Source: JANOSH01 sp031415695
GTDB taxonomy: Bacteria; Actinomycetota; Acidimicrobiia; Acidimicrobiales; Ilumatobacteraceae
Length of the DNA: 64,000 bases
Assembly: GCA_031415695.1 (NCBI GenBank)
Contig: JANOSH010000061.1
Location: 1-64,000, forward strand
Reading direction: 5' to 3'
Below the pieces are notes generated by a model. It saw only the letters and a list, made by a program, of their open reading frames with translations, searched no databases and was not told where the DNA came from. The translations under genes were made by a program, and so were the position numbers. Numbering within the stretch: the first letter of the stretch is position 1; every line of letters begins with the position of its first letter. This document shows positions 25,140-34,026 of this stretch, in pieces.

Positions 25140-26561
25140 TTACACGCTTGCCGTTTCGCGCTCGCGTTCGAGGGCCACGAGTTGCGAATCCCACGAGACG
25201 ACAGGGATATCGAGGCGTTCGGTCTCGACGGGCGCGGCCCACCGGACTTCGTCGGGTTCGTCGTCGGCCGCGGCACTGAGCGAAGCAAGTTCGGTCTCGC
25301 TAGCGGCTGGGGTGGTGACCTGTGGCGCCTTGGGTGTCCATGCGGTGAGGTCTTGCAGGACGTTCTCGTAGAACCCGTCGATAGCGGCTAGCACCGTGTT
25401 GATGAACGACTTCGGACCGAGGCCGCGCTGGGTGCCGAGCGGCGAGTTTGCGGTGATTACGAACCGTCGAATCTGGGTCTTGGGGTCGGTGAACAGGCAG
25501 GCTGGGTTCGCGCGGACCTTGGTCATGGGCTCGCAGGTACTGGCTCGGGCCAGGTGCTGCCAACACTCAACGACGAGTCGGTTGTCGACGGCGGGATCGA
25601 TCTGCCTCAGGAGCCAGTTGATACGGGTTGCCGGCTTTCCTTCAGTTGGTGAGTCGACCGTGACGGTGACGCGGCAGCGACCGCTCTTCACGTCCGCTGT
25701 GATCTCCAGGATACCGACGGTGTTGGGAATCTTGAGCCGCCCGACGAAACGACCGTGCTCGGCGAACTCACTAATCGCGGCGGTGCGTCGAGCGTCAGCA
25801 TCGGCGGCTTCCTTTCGGGTCTGTACAACCTGGACACCCGGGCCGAGCCGGCGTTCGAGCCGCAGAGCCGCATACCGCAAAAGCTGCTCCCACCGCGCAG
25901 CGACCTCGGGCAGCCCCTTGTCGGTCGGACGGATGGTGTGATCGTGGAGCGAATTGCACACTTCGATCCAACTGGTGCCCATGTCCGAAAAATCGCTCGC
26001 TCCCGAGCGTGGATCGTCGAGGTACCGGATCAGTTCGCTCAGGATCCACGCCTGGTCAGGGTCGCTCACGCCAGAGTGCTCGGCCTGGACTTGGGCAAGC
26101 GAACGAACCTCACTCCAAGACACGTGGTGCAACGGAACCTTGAGTTTCGATCTCGCGATGTTGAGCGGATGTTCCGACGCGCTCGGGGCCAACTGGTTCG
26201 AGATCGTGATGACAGCGTCGAATTTTTGTTGTCTGGCGAGTTCGAGGTAGCCCTCAATCTGTTCACGGTCGAGATTGATCGAACCGGTCTTCACTTCCAC
26301 CAAGGCAGTCCAAGTCGCGGCGCCACGCACGATGCGAAGAATGCCATCGGGTCGAAGCTGCTTGTCGCCCAGCTTGAATGGCACCTCGACAAAAGTCTCC
26401 AGCGTTCCGGCTGGAGCCCCCAGGCCTTTGAGGAACGGCACTCGGAGCTCCTTGACCGCTCGCAGCACTGCGAGCAAAGCCGACGTCGCCCGCGTTTCCT
26501 GCTCGCCACTACCACCGATTCCGCTCACCGGAATCAGACGCGCGCGATACTGATCTTCCAT
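25140..26561 (-). CDS. PD-(D/E)XK nuclease-domain protein of unknown role
   Basis: A 473-residue protein. The N-terminal 170 residues look like a restriction-endonuclease-like fold: helix TSALLAVLRAVKELRVPFL, acidic RPDGILRI (Asp72), then ALVEVKTGS (Glu89-x-Lys91) and QIEGYLELAR, the usual helix after the active site. The rest is a mixed domain with RFVGRLKIPNTVGILEITADV. No membrane segment or signal is seen. Similar proteins are often annotated as stress-response or hypothetical. DNA cleavage and defence are possible but not shown. It stands near a toxin-antitoxin candidate. Confidence 0.6.
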   Translation of the reverse strand: MEDQYRARLIPVSGIGGSGEQETRATSALLAVLRAVKELRVPFLKGLGAPAGTLETFVEVPFKLGDKQLRPDGILRIVRGAATWTALVEVKTGSINLDREQIEGYLELARQQKFDAVITISNQLAPSASEHPLNIARSKLKVPLHHVSWSEVRSLAQVQAEHSGVSDPDQAWILSELIRYLDDPRSGASDFSDMGTSWIEVCNSLHDHTIRPTDKGLPEVAARWEQLLRYAALRLERRLGPGVQVVQTRKEAADADARRTAAISEFAEHGRFVGRLKIPNTVGILEITADVKSGRCRVTVTVDSPTEGKPATRINWLLRQIDPAVDNRLVVECWQHLARASTCEPMTKVRANPACLFTDPKTQIRRFVITANSPLGTQRGLGPKSFINTVLAAIDGFYENVLQDLTAWTPKAPQVTTPAASETELASLSAAADDEPDEVRWAAPVETERLDIPVVSWDSQLVALERERETASV

Positions 26562-26759
26562 GAAGTCCCCCCAATCTTCCGCCCAAATTACGGACAGTGG
26601 TCAGTCTAGCTCAACGCGTTGCCGGATGGCATAGGCTCGTTGGCCATTCGCCTACTTCGTCAAAAGCTGCCACGCCGACTGAGTTTAACGATCGAATGGC
26701 ACCAACACCCTAAGTCCCTAAACCGTCGCCGGTGACTCCGGGGACGCGATAACATAAAC

Positions 26760-26771
26760 GAACGTACGTTC
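26760..26771 (+). promoter_or_regulatory. SOS-box-like palindrome (candidate LexA site)
   Basis: GAACGTACGTTC is a perfect 12-bp palindrome. With the preceding C it fits the actinobacterial LexA consensus CGAAC-N4-GTTCG at all but the last base. It lies 22 bp upstream of the Panacea-domain gene start. The AT-rich GATAACATAAACG just upstream could be a -10 region. LexA binding is inferred only. Confidence 0.5.
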
Positions 26772-26788
26772 TGACCTTTGGAGGTCAG
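26771..26788 (+). promoter_or_regulatory. Hairpin covering the ribosome-binding site
   Basis: CTGACCT (26771-26777) and AGGTCAG (26782-26788) form a perfect 7-bp stem with a TTGG loop. The GGAGGT ribosome-binding site (26780-26785) lies in the loop and 3' arm, 8 nt from ATG 26794. The structure could restrain translation of the antitoxin gene. Confidence 0.5.
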
Positions 26789-26793
26789 GCGGG

Positions 26794-27288
26794 ATGGAAG
26801 CGACCTACGACGAGGACAAACTCGCTGAACTCTTGCTGTACGTGGCCGATAGGCTGAGGGACGACCGGACAGGGGCGGCGACAAAGCTCAACAAGGTACT
26901 GTTTTTCGCAGAGTTTGCGCACATGCGTCAATACGGCCGTCCGATTACCGGTGCCGACTATCAGAAGCTCGAATTCGGGCCTGCTCCACGACGCATGTTG
27001 CCCCTTCGCACCGACCTTGTCGACCGCGGCCTCGCCGAGATCGTTGAACAGCATTACCTCGGTTATCCCCAACAACGACTCGTCCCAACCTGCACAATCG
27101 TCACAATTCTGCTGACTGCAGACGAAATAGCCGTGGTCGACGAAGTAATTGCTGACCTGCGAAACCTCACCGCGCGGCAAGTGAGCGATCTGTCGCATGA
27201 GGAGGAAGGCTGGCGAATGGTGGCTTACGGAGAAACCATTCCGTACGAGTCTGCCTATCTACGCCGACCTGCCCTTACTGAAAAGTGA
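26794..27288 (+). CDS. Panacea-domain (DUF4065) putative antitoxin
   Basis: The 164-residue protein has the Panacea/SocA-like signature: TKLNKVLFFAEFAHMRQYGRPITGADYQKLEFGP, at about residues 30-65. The following PRRMLPLRTDLVDRGLAEIV and a C-terminal helix complete the domain. Panacea proteins act as antitoxins for many different toxins or as adaptors for proteolysis. ATG 26794 has a GGAGGT ribosome-binding site. A second reading frame follows 49 bp later on the same strand, giving the usual antitoxin-toxin layout. Confidence 0.7.
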   Translation: MEATYDEDKLAELLLYVADRLRDDRTGAATKLNKVLFFAEFAHMRQYGRPITGADYQKLEFGPAPRRMLPLRTDLVDRGLAEIVEQHYLGYPQQRLVPTCTIVTILLTADEIAVVDEVIADLRNLTARQVSDLSHEEEGWRMVAYGETIPYESAYLRRPALTEK

Positions 27289-27337
27289 GGGCGCACGGCC
27301 GAATGCTCGCCGAAGTTTACGGGAGAAGCTAGTAACG

Positions 27338-27832
27338 ATGACGCGTCCGGTGCAGCGCAGCGCCGCGTTCGTAGAACGAGTTCATGAGCACTTCCCGCCA
27401 GGAGGCGATTCCGCTGGGCGGCCATCGTTCGAGCTTTTCGTAGAACGAATCTTGCTCATCGCGGAACGACGAATGGCAACGGGATTTGACGAGCTACCCG
27501 AAACGATCGCGGGCACCGCAATACGCTTCGTAATGACTCATAGCCTGCCATTCTTTCCACCCTTGGTCATTTACGGAATGCTCGTGATCGACAGTCTCGA
27601 CGAACACGTCGAACTCATCGATATCACCATTGACGATGACTACTTCGAAGAACTCAACAACAAACGGACGATTGAGTCTGTCCGCGGTCAAATGCGGCCA
27701 GCGTCAAAGCGTTACCTGCTGGACGTAAGCGCTCGTTCAGCGCCCTGGGGAACGCCTTCGCTGGCCCAGGTACGAAGCGTTGGCATGACCTTTTCGACAA
27801 ACAGGCTCATGCTCTTGTCCGCCTGCTCATAG
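27338..27832 (+). CDS. Putative toxin partner of the Panacea antitoxin
   Basis: A 164-residue soluble protein starting at ATG 27338 with a GGGAGAAG ribosome-binding site. FPPGGDSAGRPSFELFVERIL opens a helical part, and PLVIYGMLVIDSLDEHVELIDITIDDDYFEEL is a beta-rich core that I recall from small proteins next to DUF4065 genes. The last 40 residues overlap, antisense, the 3' end of the oxidoreductase gene (121 bp), so the native C-terminus was probably shorter and lost at a junction. Toxicity is inferred from the context only. Confidence 0.5.
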   Translation: MTRPVQRSAAFVERVHEHFPPGGDSAGRPSFELFVERILLIAERRMATGFDELPETIAGTAIRFVMTHSLPFFPPLVIYGMLVIDSLDEHVELIDITIDDDYFEELNNKRTIESVRGQMRPASKRYLLDVSARSAPWGTPSLAQVRSVGMTFSTNRLMLLSACS

Positions 27833-28830
27833 GGCATGCCGGCAAAACTAAACGCCGGCATGAAGCCACATGGTCCAAGGGTCTCGCGAATGAACTCGAA
27901 CTTTTCGAGCACCTGAGCAGGCGTGCCATACGGCGAAAGTTCGACAAAGGACTCGCTTGCCCCCGTGGCCCCGTGACGCTTGATGTACTTGGCGGTCTTG
28001 TCGTAGAACTCGTACCCCTTTACCCCGGCGTGCGGTGACTGGTCGAGTTCGTAGTGTTTGATCACCGTGCCGTAGTACTGGCCGATGTACTCGTGGGCGA
28101 GGTCTTCAGCCTTCTTCGCATCGTTATCGACGACAACAAACCCGCCACACAACGGAGGCGGCGCGTCGACACCGTTCTCGGCCAGATAGACCTCGCGATA
28201 GACATCGAAATCGTTCCTCACATCAGCCCACGGCTTTTGCGGAATCACCAGCACCCCGACGCCGAGCTTGGCCATAACCGGCATGGAATCGGGCGACACC
28301 GCGGCGGCATAGGTTCGGCCACGGAACGATCGTTCAGGCCGCGGACGAATATCACGACGCGGCTGCTTGACGATCTCGCCGTTGTACTCGACGAATCCCT
28401 GCTCTAGCCCCTGCAGAATTGCCTCGGCTGATTCGGTGAAGTGCTGACGACTGACATTCATATCGAGTCGGAAACCGTCGTACTCAACCCGGGCTAGTCC
28501 ACGACCGATACCCAAAATGAGTCGACCTCCCGAAAGATTGTCGACAAGAGCAATCTGCTCGGCAAGACGCATCGGATCGTGCCACGGGAGTACAAGCACA
28601 TCGGTACCGAGGCGGATACGCGAGGTCTGGCCGGCAATCCAGGACAGAAACGTCAGCGGGTCCGGCGACATGGTGTAGTCGGTGAAGTGATGCTCGACCG
28701 TCCATACAGAATCGAACCCCATGTGTTCCGCCTTGAGCGCCATGGCGAGTTCGTCGCGGTACACGTGCGAGTCGGGACGGGCATTCTCAGGGTTTTGGAA
28801 AACCAGGTTGAGGCCAACGTGCATTGTCAT
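27712..28830 (-). CDS. LLM-class flavin-dependent oxidoreductase
   Basis: A 372-residue luciferase-like monooxygenase with a TIM-barrel: FDSVWTVEHHFTDYTMSPDPL at residues 40-60, RLGTDVLVLPWHDPMRLAEQIALVDNLSGGRLILGIGRG near 75-115, and SPDSMPVMAKLGVGVLV. These enzymes use FMNH2 or F420H2. The substrate is unknown. ATG 28824 (MHVGLNLVFQ) is an alternative start. The C-terminal tail SEGVPQGAERALTSSR is antisense to the toxin-candidate gene and may reflect a recombination junction. Confidence 0.8.
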   Translation of the reverse strand: MTMHVGLNLVFQNPENARPDSHVYRDELAMALKAEHMGFDSVWTVEHHFTDYTMSPDPLTFLSWIAGQTSRIRLGTDVLVLPWHDPMRLAEQIALVDNLSGGRLILGIGRGLARVEYDGFRLDMNVSRQHFTESAEAILQGLEQGFVEYNGEIVKQPRRDIRPRPERSFRGRTYAAAVSPDSMPVMAKLGVGVLVIPQKPWADVRNDFDVYREVYLAENGVDAPPPLCGGFVVVDNDAKKAEDLAHEYIGQYYGTVIKHYELDQSPHAGVKGYEFYDKTAKYIKRHGATGASESFVELSPYGTPAQVLEKFEFIRETLGPCGFMPAFSFAGMPYEQADKSMSLFVEKVMPTLRTWASEGVPQGAERALTSSR

Positions 28831-29006
28831 GACGACGAGTCTCGCCGCGTTGCACCACTCACGTCACACCGGAGCAGTTATGGCGTCGTTTGCAAACGAT
28901 GGCAGCACCGGTACGGGCTAGGGCTGTGACGCGTGTCTCGGTGCCTCACAGGCGATTGACAGGCGTTCGTCATCCAATGCACATATCTGGACTGTTAGCT
29001 GCTCGT

Positions 29007-29936
29007 ATGGCGAGATTGGCGAAATCCCTCTGTGCTGTCGTCTTGGCGACACTCGCCGCGTGCGGCGCGACCACATCGACGCTGAAACCGACTTCTCCGG
29101 CGTACGGGCCCACGGGCACCTCGACACCAGCATCTATCGTTCCCAGTATCGCGGCGACGGTGAAGACCAGCGCACCCGCCGCTCGTGCACCCCGAGCGGC
29201 TAGCGACGAGATCGTAACCGTGTCGGTCAATGGAGTTGACCGTGAGGCTAGGGTCCACGTCCCGGCGCTTCCTGCCGACTCCATCACAGCAGTGGTCCTG
29301 GCGCTACACGGAAGCACCAGTACTGCCGAGCACCTGCAATCCACAAGCGGGTTCGACGAGATCTCCGATCAGAATGGCTTCATTGTCGTCTACCCGCAAG
29401 GACTGGCGATTGATGGGGCTCAGTCGTGGAACTCAGGGCAGTGCTGCGAACCGGCTACGACGTACGGCGTTGACGATTCGGCATTCATCGACGCGTTACT
29501 CCATGAGCTCATCGCCACGTTCCCGATTGACCCCACGTTGGTCTTTGTCACGGGCCACTCGAATGGTGCCATCATGGCCCAGGCGCTCGCGTGCCAATTT
29601 GCCGACCGGTTCGCCGCTGTTGCCTCGGTGGCCGGGGCGCTCGACAGCACGACACAATGCACACCAAGCCGTCCCGTGTCGATGCTCGAGATCCACGGAA
29701 CGAACGACCAGAACGTGCTCTACGGGTACGGCTATAACGCAGTGCAATCGTGGAGTGCGCTCAACGCTTGCGGGTGGGCGCACACATACTCACCGGAACC
29801 AGGGACCACGATTGCAACATCGGGTGACTGCGCCGACGGCACGGCCGTTGAACTCATCACTATCGAGGGTGGGGAACACGACTGGCCCGCCGAGGCCGCC
29901 CAACAAATCTGGGATTTCTTCACCGCCTGGGCGTGA
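29007..29936 (+). CDS. Lipoprotein esterase (PHB-depolymerase/feruloyl-esterase-like)
   Basis: The 309-residue protein has a lipoprotein signal peptide (MARLAKSLCAVVLATLAAC, lipobox LAAC), a Thr/Ala/Ser-rich linker of about 50 residues, and an alpha/beta-hydrolase of the LpqC/polyhydroxybutyrate-depolymerase type. It shows VVLALHGSTSTAEH (oxyanion strand), FIVVYPQG, the nucleophile elbow GHSNGA (Ser185), IHGTNDQNV (Asp) and GGEHDWP (His). It should be anchored outside the membrane. ATG 29007 is preferred over 28890 and 28978. The LCAT-like gene follows 30 bp later and may be co-transcribed. Confidence 0.8.
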   Translation: MARLAKSLCAVVLATLAACGATTSTLKPTSPAYGPTGTSTPASIVPSIAATVKTSAPAARAPRAASDEIVTVSVNGVDREARVHVPALPADSITAVVLALHGSTSTAEHLQSTSGFDEISDQNGFIVVYPQGLAIDGAQSWNSGQCCEPATTYGVDDSAFIDALLHELIATFPIDPTLVFVTGHSNGAIMAQALACQFADRFAAVASVAGALDSTTQCTPSRPVSMLEIHGTNDQNVLYGYGYNAVQSWSALNACGWAHTYSPEPGTTIATSGDCADGTAVELITIEGGEHDWPAEAAQQIWDFFTAWA

Positions 29937-29966
29937 CAAGCTAGCCTCAACCGAGGAGGCTGTCGC

Positions 29967-31358
29967 ATGCCGTCCAAGCAACCAATGGGTGATGTCGTTG
30001 TACTCCTGCCCGGAATTCTTGGCAGCGTCCTCCAGCGCGACGGCCGCGATGTCTGGGCTTTAACACCAGGCGCAGCGTGGCAGGCCATTCGGTCCCTTGG
30101 CCGCAGCGCCACAGGTTTGGAGCTGCGCAACGACGATCACACCATCGATGATCTAGGCGACGGCGTCACGGCGCCGAGGCTCATGCCCGATCTTCACCTG
30201 ATCCCAGGCTTTTGGAGTATCGACGGCTATTCACACATCCGTTCCACAATCTTCAGCGCCTTCGACGTGACCACTGGCCAGAACTGGTTTGATTTCCCCT
30301 ACGACTGGCGGCGAGACAACCGCGTCGCAGGTCGCCACCTGGCCGAACGCGCACCAGGTTGGCTGCACGCCTGGCGACAACGATCAGGAAACCAAGACGC
30401 CAAATTGATACTGGTAGGCCATTCGATGGGTGGCCTCGTGGCTCGTCACTATTTGGAAGTGCTTGGAGGTTGGAATGACACCCGGATGCTGGTGACGTTT
30501 GGAACTCCGTACCGTGGGTCCCTGAACGCAGTCGACTTTCTGTGCAACGGATTCAAGAAGGGTGTCGGACCTCTCGGGCTCGACCTCACCAGTCTTCTAC
30601 GTTCGCTGACGTCCGTTTACCAGCTGCTCCCCCGCTATCCAGTCGTCGATACTGGCACCGGCGCACTGACCCGAATCGCCGAGACCACCGGACTTCCAGG
30701 TGTCGACCCGGTTCGAGCCGCGGCGGCCATGCAATTTCACCTAAACATTGACGCCGCCGTCGAAACCCGACCGCCCGATGCGTACGCCATTCACCCCATC
30801 GTTGGCATTCTTCAACCAACAAACCAGTCGGCTCGTTTCCACAATGGTTCGGTCACAATGCTTCAGTCCCATTCCGGGGTAGACCATGCCGGCGACGGCA
30901 CTGTGCCCAGGGTGTCGGCTACGCCCGTCGAACTGTCTGACATGGGTCGCGAAATCTATGCCCCCGATCAGCACGGCTCGCTCCAAAATGCCAGCGGCCC
31001 ACTCACACAGTTGATCGGCCTGCTGTCGGCACGACCAACGTCGACCTTCCGGTCGGGGCTCAGCGGTTTTGGTCTCGACCTCGACGAGCTCTTTTTCGCT
31101 AACGAGCCCATCGTGGCAATGGCGAGTTGCGACGACCCGCCAGGATCAATACAAGCTGTGGTGACCGACCTAGCTACCGGGCAAGACGTTCTGACGTCAC
31201 ACATCGACGTCGACGGTGACGGCGCATTTCGAATGACATGGCCGCCACTTCCGGAATCCGACTACCGCTTGACCCTTACCGACCCCGACCCATCCAGCGA
31301 CATGACACCGGTCCACTCGTTGTTCATTGTGGCCAGTGAGCAGGATACGTCGTCATGA
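29967..31358 (+). CDS. LCAT-like alpha/beta hydrolase
   Basis: A 463-residue protein related to lecithin:cholesterol acyltransferases. VVVLLPGILGSVLQRDGRDVW opens the fold, WFDFPYDWRRDNR is the lid-region motif, and LILVGHSMGGLVARHYLE is the nucleophile elbow (Ser153). TLFGTPYRGS-like VTFGTPYRGSLNAVDF and GDGTVPRVSA (Asp region) follow, with a late His in DQHGSL. A C-terminal 100 residues form a separate beta-rich domain. No signal peptide is evident. It overlaps the CHAT gene by 4 bp (ATGA), so the two are translationally coupled. It probably hydrolyses a lipid ester. Confidence 0.75.
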   Translation: MPSKQPMGDVVVLLPGILGSVLQRDGRDVWALTPGAAWQAIRSLGRSATGLELRNDDHTIDDLGDGVTAPRLMPDLHLIPGFWSIDGYSHIRSTIFSAFDVTTGQNWFDFPYDWRRDNRVAGRHLAERAPGWLHAWRQRSGNQDAKLILVGHSMGGLVARHYLEVLGGWNDTRMLVTFGTPYRGSLNAVDFLCNGFKKGVGPLGLDLTSLLRSLTSVYQLLPRYPVVDTGTGALTRIAETTGLPGVDPVRAAAAMQFHLNIDAAVETRPPDAYAIHPIVGILQPTNQSARFHNGSVTMLQSHSGVDHAGDGTVPRVSATPVELSDMGREIYAPDQHGSLQNASGPLTQLIGLLSARPTSTFRSGLSGFGLDLDELFFANEPIVAMASCDDPPGSIQAVVTDLATGQDVLTSHIDVDGDGAFRMTWPPLPESDYRLTLTDPDPSSDMTPVHSLFIVASEQDTSS

Positions 31359-33616
31359 TCCTTGCGGCATTCGTAGCCGCGCTGTCGAGTCTGATCGGCC
31401 CGCTGGGTTTGACCACGAATGCTGCGATACCGACCCAGACCCGACCCGCTCAATGCGCATTAGCTATCAACGGCAAGAATATTCGAGAGTTCAACGACCC
31501 CGATCGAGCCGTACGTCTCTCCGTCAACGATGTCGTGCGACTGAGCGCGCAGTCGTCGGAGCCGACGTCTGAGACCCGCATCTTCGTCGACTTGCCCATC
31601 GGCCCATCCATCCCCGTTCAAACCATTGCGCACCGACCGGCGCGCCAATTCACCGATTCGTTGCGTGTATCCGACATCAGCAATGTCGGTGTTGGGTGGT
31701 ACCACCTCGAAGTCAACAGCGGCCCCTGCCGGGGATCGTTCTGGGTGCAGGTGTACGGACGATCACCGTTCACTACCATCATTGGCCTGGGCGCTACTGC
31801 AGTCCTGCTGGTCGGCGTTGTGTTGCTGGTGCTCGCTGTTCGGCGTCGTCCCCGACGAATGGTGGTGGGAGCCACAGCGGGCCTGCTCATCGGTATTGCG
31901 CTGTGCGTGCTGGCCCAACAGTTCGCCATTGTGGCCTTCACGGCGATTGCGCTCACTGCCTTTCTCGGCGGAGGTGCAGCAACTGGAGCCGGTGCGACGC
32001 GCTCGCCACAGACGCGTTCGACACCGTCCGACTCGACTTGGTCCGGAGCGTCGCCGGCCCCACTGCCATCGCCGAACTCACCGGGCCCAATGGCAGCACC
32101 TCCCGACAGCCCAAGCGACCCGCCCCGACGTGCGCATGCCCGCATCGAATGTGACGAAGCCGTGGTGGTTCATTCCCCGCTCGACGTGATTGTTGGCCTG
32201 TCACCCACGGCGGTACGAGGGGTCGTTGGCCCCGTACTCGTTCGCCCGCCATCGAGCGTCGGCGACTACGAGCTCGTAGTCCAATTGGTCGCCGACGGCT
32301 TCGACCTTGCACTAGGGGAAACATGGCGCAAGTCGATGATTGTGACTGCGGCGGCTCCCTATCCACACGTGGTGTTTCGCGTTCTCGCACCAGCTACGGC
32401 CAGCATCTCCCACGGCTTCGCCCTCAACGTGCTGTATTCAGTCGACAGCCAGACCATCGGCCTCGGTACTCGCTATGTGCGAGTCGTCGACACCGTTGAC
32501 GACCTAGCCCGGGTAGTGCCAGACGTTGATCGACCACCGGTCGGCTCGCTCGGTGTACCAACCAGCGACCAGCCAGCCGACCTGACCGTGAGCATCCTGC
32601 GCGGCAACAGCCCAGGCGCATTGCTGTGGTCGTTTCAGTCGCCTCACGGCACCTTCGACAAGCCGGGCAAATCGTCGATTGGCGAGGAACCAAACGTCTT
32701 CGCCCGTACGGTCATTGCGACCGTCGCTGCGCACGAAGGAAAGCCCACCCTTGCACTTGGTCTCCGGGGCATCGGACGCACAATTGCCGACAAGGTCCCC
32801 GCCGAAATGTGGGCGGCAATTGCAACTGTCTCTGCTGCGGCCGCACCCCGTAACCCAACGGTGCTGGTGCTCTCCGAGGAGGCATATGTGCCGTGGGAGC
32901 TCGCCACGATGCCTCAACCCCTTGACGCTGCAATCACTAACACCTTGGGTGCCCAAGTGACGATGGGTCGGTGGGTTCTGGCAACGCACCAGCCCTCCTT
33001 ACCACCGCCGACATCGCTGCGCTTTCGTGAAATGGTGGTCGTGAGCGGTAGATACGAACAGCCTGGTTGGAGCCGGCTCGAGCATGCTGAAGCTGAAGCG
33101 GCCGCGCTCATCGACCGCTACCACGCCATAGATGTCGACGCCGTTACCGCCGATGTCGCCAACTGTCTCATCGGCAAACCTCGGGCCGATATCGTCCACT
33201 TCTCGTTACACGGCAAGTACGACCCGGGTAGCGCTAAACAAGGGCTGGTGTTGATCGACGGCGGGGTGATCGACCCGCTCGTCGTAAAGGGCGGAGCCCT
33301 GGCTGATGCCCCATTGGTGTTTCTCAACGCATGCCAGGTGGGCACCGGGCAAGAAACTCTGGGCGACTACGCAGGGCTGGCGGAATCGTTTTTGTATGCC
33401 GGCGCATCGGCCGTAGTAGCGCCGCTGTGGTCAATCGATGATGAGATCGCGAGCGCTCTGGCCGAGCGCTTCTATGCAAGGGCTTTCGCCGGCGACACGC
33501 TGGCCTCAATCGTGCGCAACGAGCGCGCCGGGTTCGGTCAAGGCGACAACGCGAACTCGTCCACGCTGATGGCGTTCCAGTTCTTCGGTCATCCCGCAAT
33601 GCGGCTCGAGGTCTGA
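31355..33616 (+). CDS. Membrane-anchored CHAT-domain protease
   Basis: A 753-residue protein. An N-terminal hydrophobic leader (1-24) precedes an extracytoplasmic-looking domain. Two or three transmembrane segments lie around residues 140-205 and a Pro/Ser-rich linker at 210-265. A beta-rich region follows, then a C-terminal CHAT (caspase-like) domain. The catalytic dyad is present: His619 in HFSLHGKY and Cys660 in FLNACQVGTG, followed by the usual ASAVVAPLWSIDDEIA. CHAT proteins are cysteine proteases in peptide processing, defence or secretion contexts. The gene starts inside the LCAT-like gene's stop codon. Orientation of the CHAT domain relative to the membrane is unknown. Confidence 0.8.
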   Translation: MILAAFVAALSSLIGPLGLTTNAAIPTQTRPAQCALAINGKNIREFNDPDRAVRLSVNDVVRLSAQSSEPTSETRIFVDLPIGPSIPVQTIAHRPARQFTDSLRVSDISNVGVGWYHLEVNSGPCRGSFWVQVYGRSPFTTIIGLGATAVLLVGVVLLVLAVRRRPRRMVVGATAGLLIGIALCVLAQQFAIVAFTAIALTAFLGGGAATGAGATRSPQTRSTPSDSTWSGASPAPLPSPNSPGPMAAPPDSPSDPPRRAHARIECDEAVVVHSPLDVIVGLSPTAVRGVVGPVLVRPPSSVGDYELVVQLVADGFDLALGETWRKSMIVTAAAPYPHVVFRVLAPATASISHGFALNVLYSVDSQTIGLGTRYVRVVDTVDDLARVVPDVDRPPVGSLGVPTSDQPADLTVSILRGNSPGALLWSFQSPHGTFDKPGKSSIGEEPNVFARTVIATVAAHEGKPTLALGLRGIGRTIADKVPAEMWAAIATVSAAAAPRNPTVLVLSEEAYVPWELATMPQPLDAAITNTLGAQVTMGRWVLATHQPSLPPPTSLRFREMVVVSGRYEQPGWSRLEHAEAEAAALIDRYHAIDVDAVTADVANCLIGKPRADIVHFSLHGKYDPGSAKQGLVLIDGGVIDPLVVKGGALADAPLVFLNACQVGTGQETLGDYAGLAESFLYAGASAVVAPLWSIDDEIASALAERFYARAFAGDTLASIVRNERAGFGQGDNANSSTLMAFQFFGHPAMRLEV

Positions 33617-33651
33617 CGCCGCCTGTCAAAAGAATCTTGGATTCGGCGTCA
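33614..33651 (+). terminator. Possible weak hairpin after the CHAT gene
   Basis: TGACGCCG (33614-33621) and CGGCGTCA (33644-33651) can form an 8-bp stem with a 22-nt loop that spans the CHAT stop codon region. There is no U tract. It may be a weak terminator or no more than a chance pairing. Confidence 0.3.
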
Positions 33652-33721
33652 CGAAAGTTTGGGCTGGTGCGTTTGCCTGAATGATCCGCCAACGGGGCGG
33701 GCGAAACACAGGAGATACATC

Positions 33722-34009
33722 ATGGCTGGAAACATCAAGATCAACCCCGAGGTTGCCTCGGGTGTCGCCAGAAGTTTCAATTCCCAAGGCCAGGTCGTCG
33801 ACGCCGTACTCAAGGCACTCGACCCTCAGGTTATGAACAATGTTGGCAGCGGCAAGCCCGGTTGGGAAGGTCGCCAGGCCGACGAGTTCCTCCATGCATG
33901 GTCGAACGAGTTCAAGCCTGCGCTTACGAAACTGGCTGACGCCCTCCTGAACGGCCACATCGTGATCAACAAGACCGTTGCCGCTTACCAGTCGCTCGAC
34001 GGTCTCTAG
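33722..34009 (+). CDS. WXG100-family type VII secretion substrate
   Basis: A 95-residue helical-hairpin protein, the standard WXG100 length. The central turn has Trp48-Glu-Gly50 in KPGWEGRQADEF, flanked by two long amphipathic helices. The C-terminus ends AAYQSLDGL, giving Tyr89-x3-Asp93, the YxxxD/E export signal of ESX substrates. It has no signal peptide. AGGAGA at about 33710 precedes ATG 33722. Such proteins leave the cell as dimers, often with a partner encoded nearby. A strong hairpin follows the stop codon. Confidence 0.8.
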   Translation: MAGNIKINPEVASGVARSFNSQGQVVDAVLKALDPQVMNNVGSGKPGWEGRQADEFLHAWSNEFKPALTKLADALLNGHIVINKTVAAYQSLDGL

Positions 34010-34026
34010 ACGCACGTTCGCCCCGC

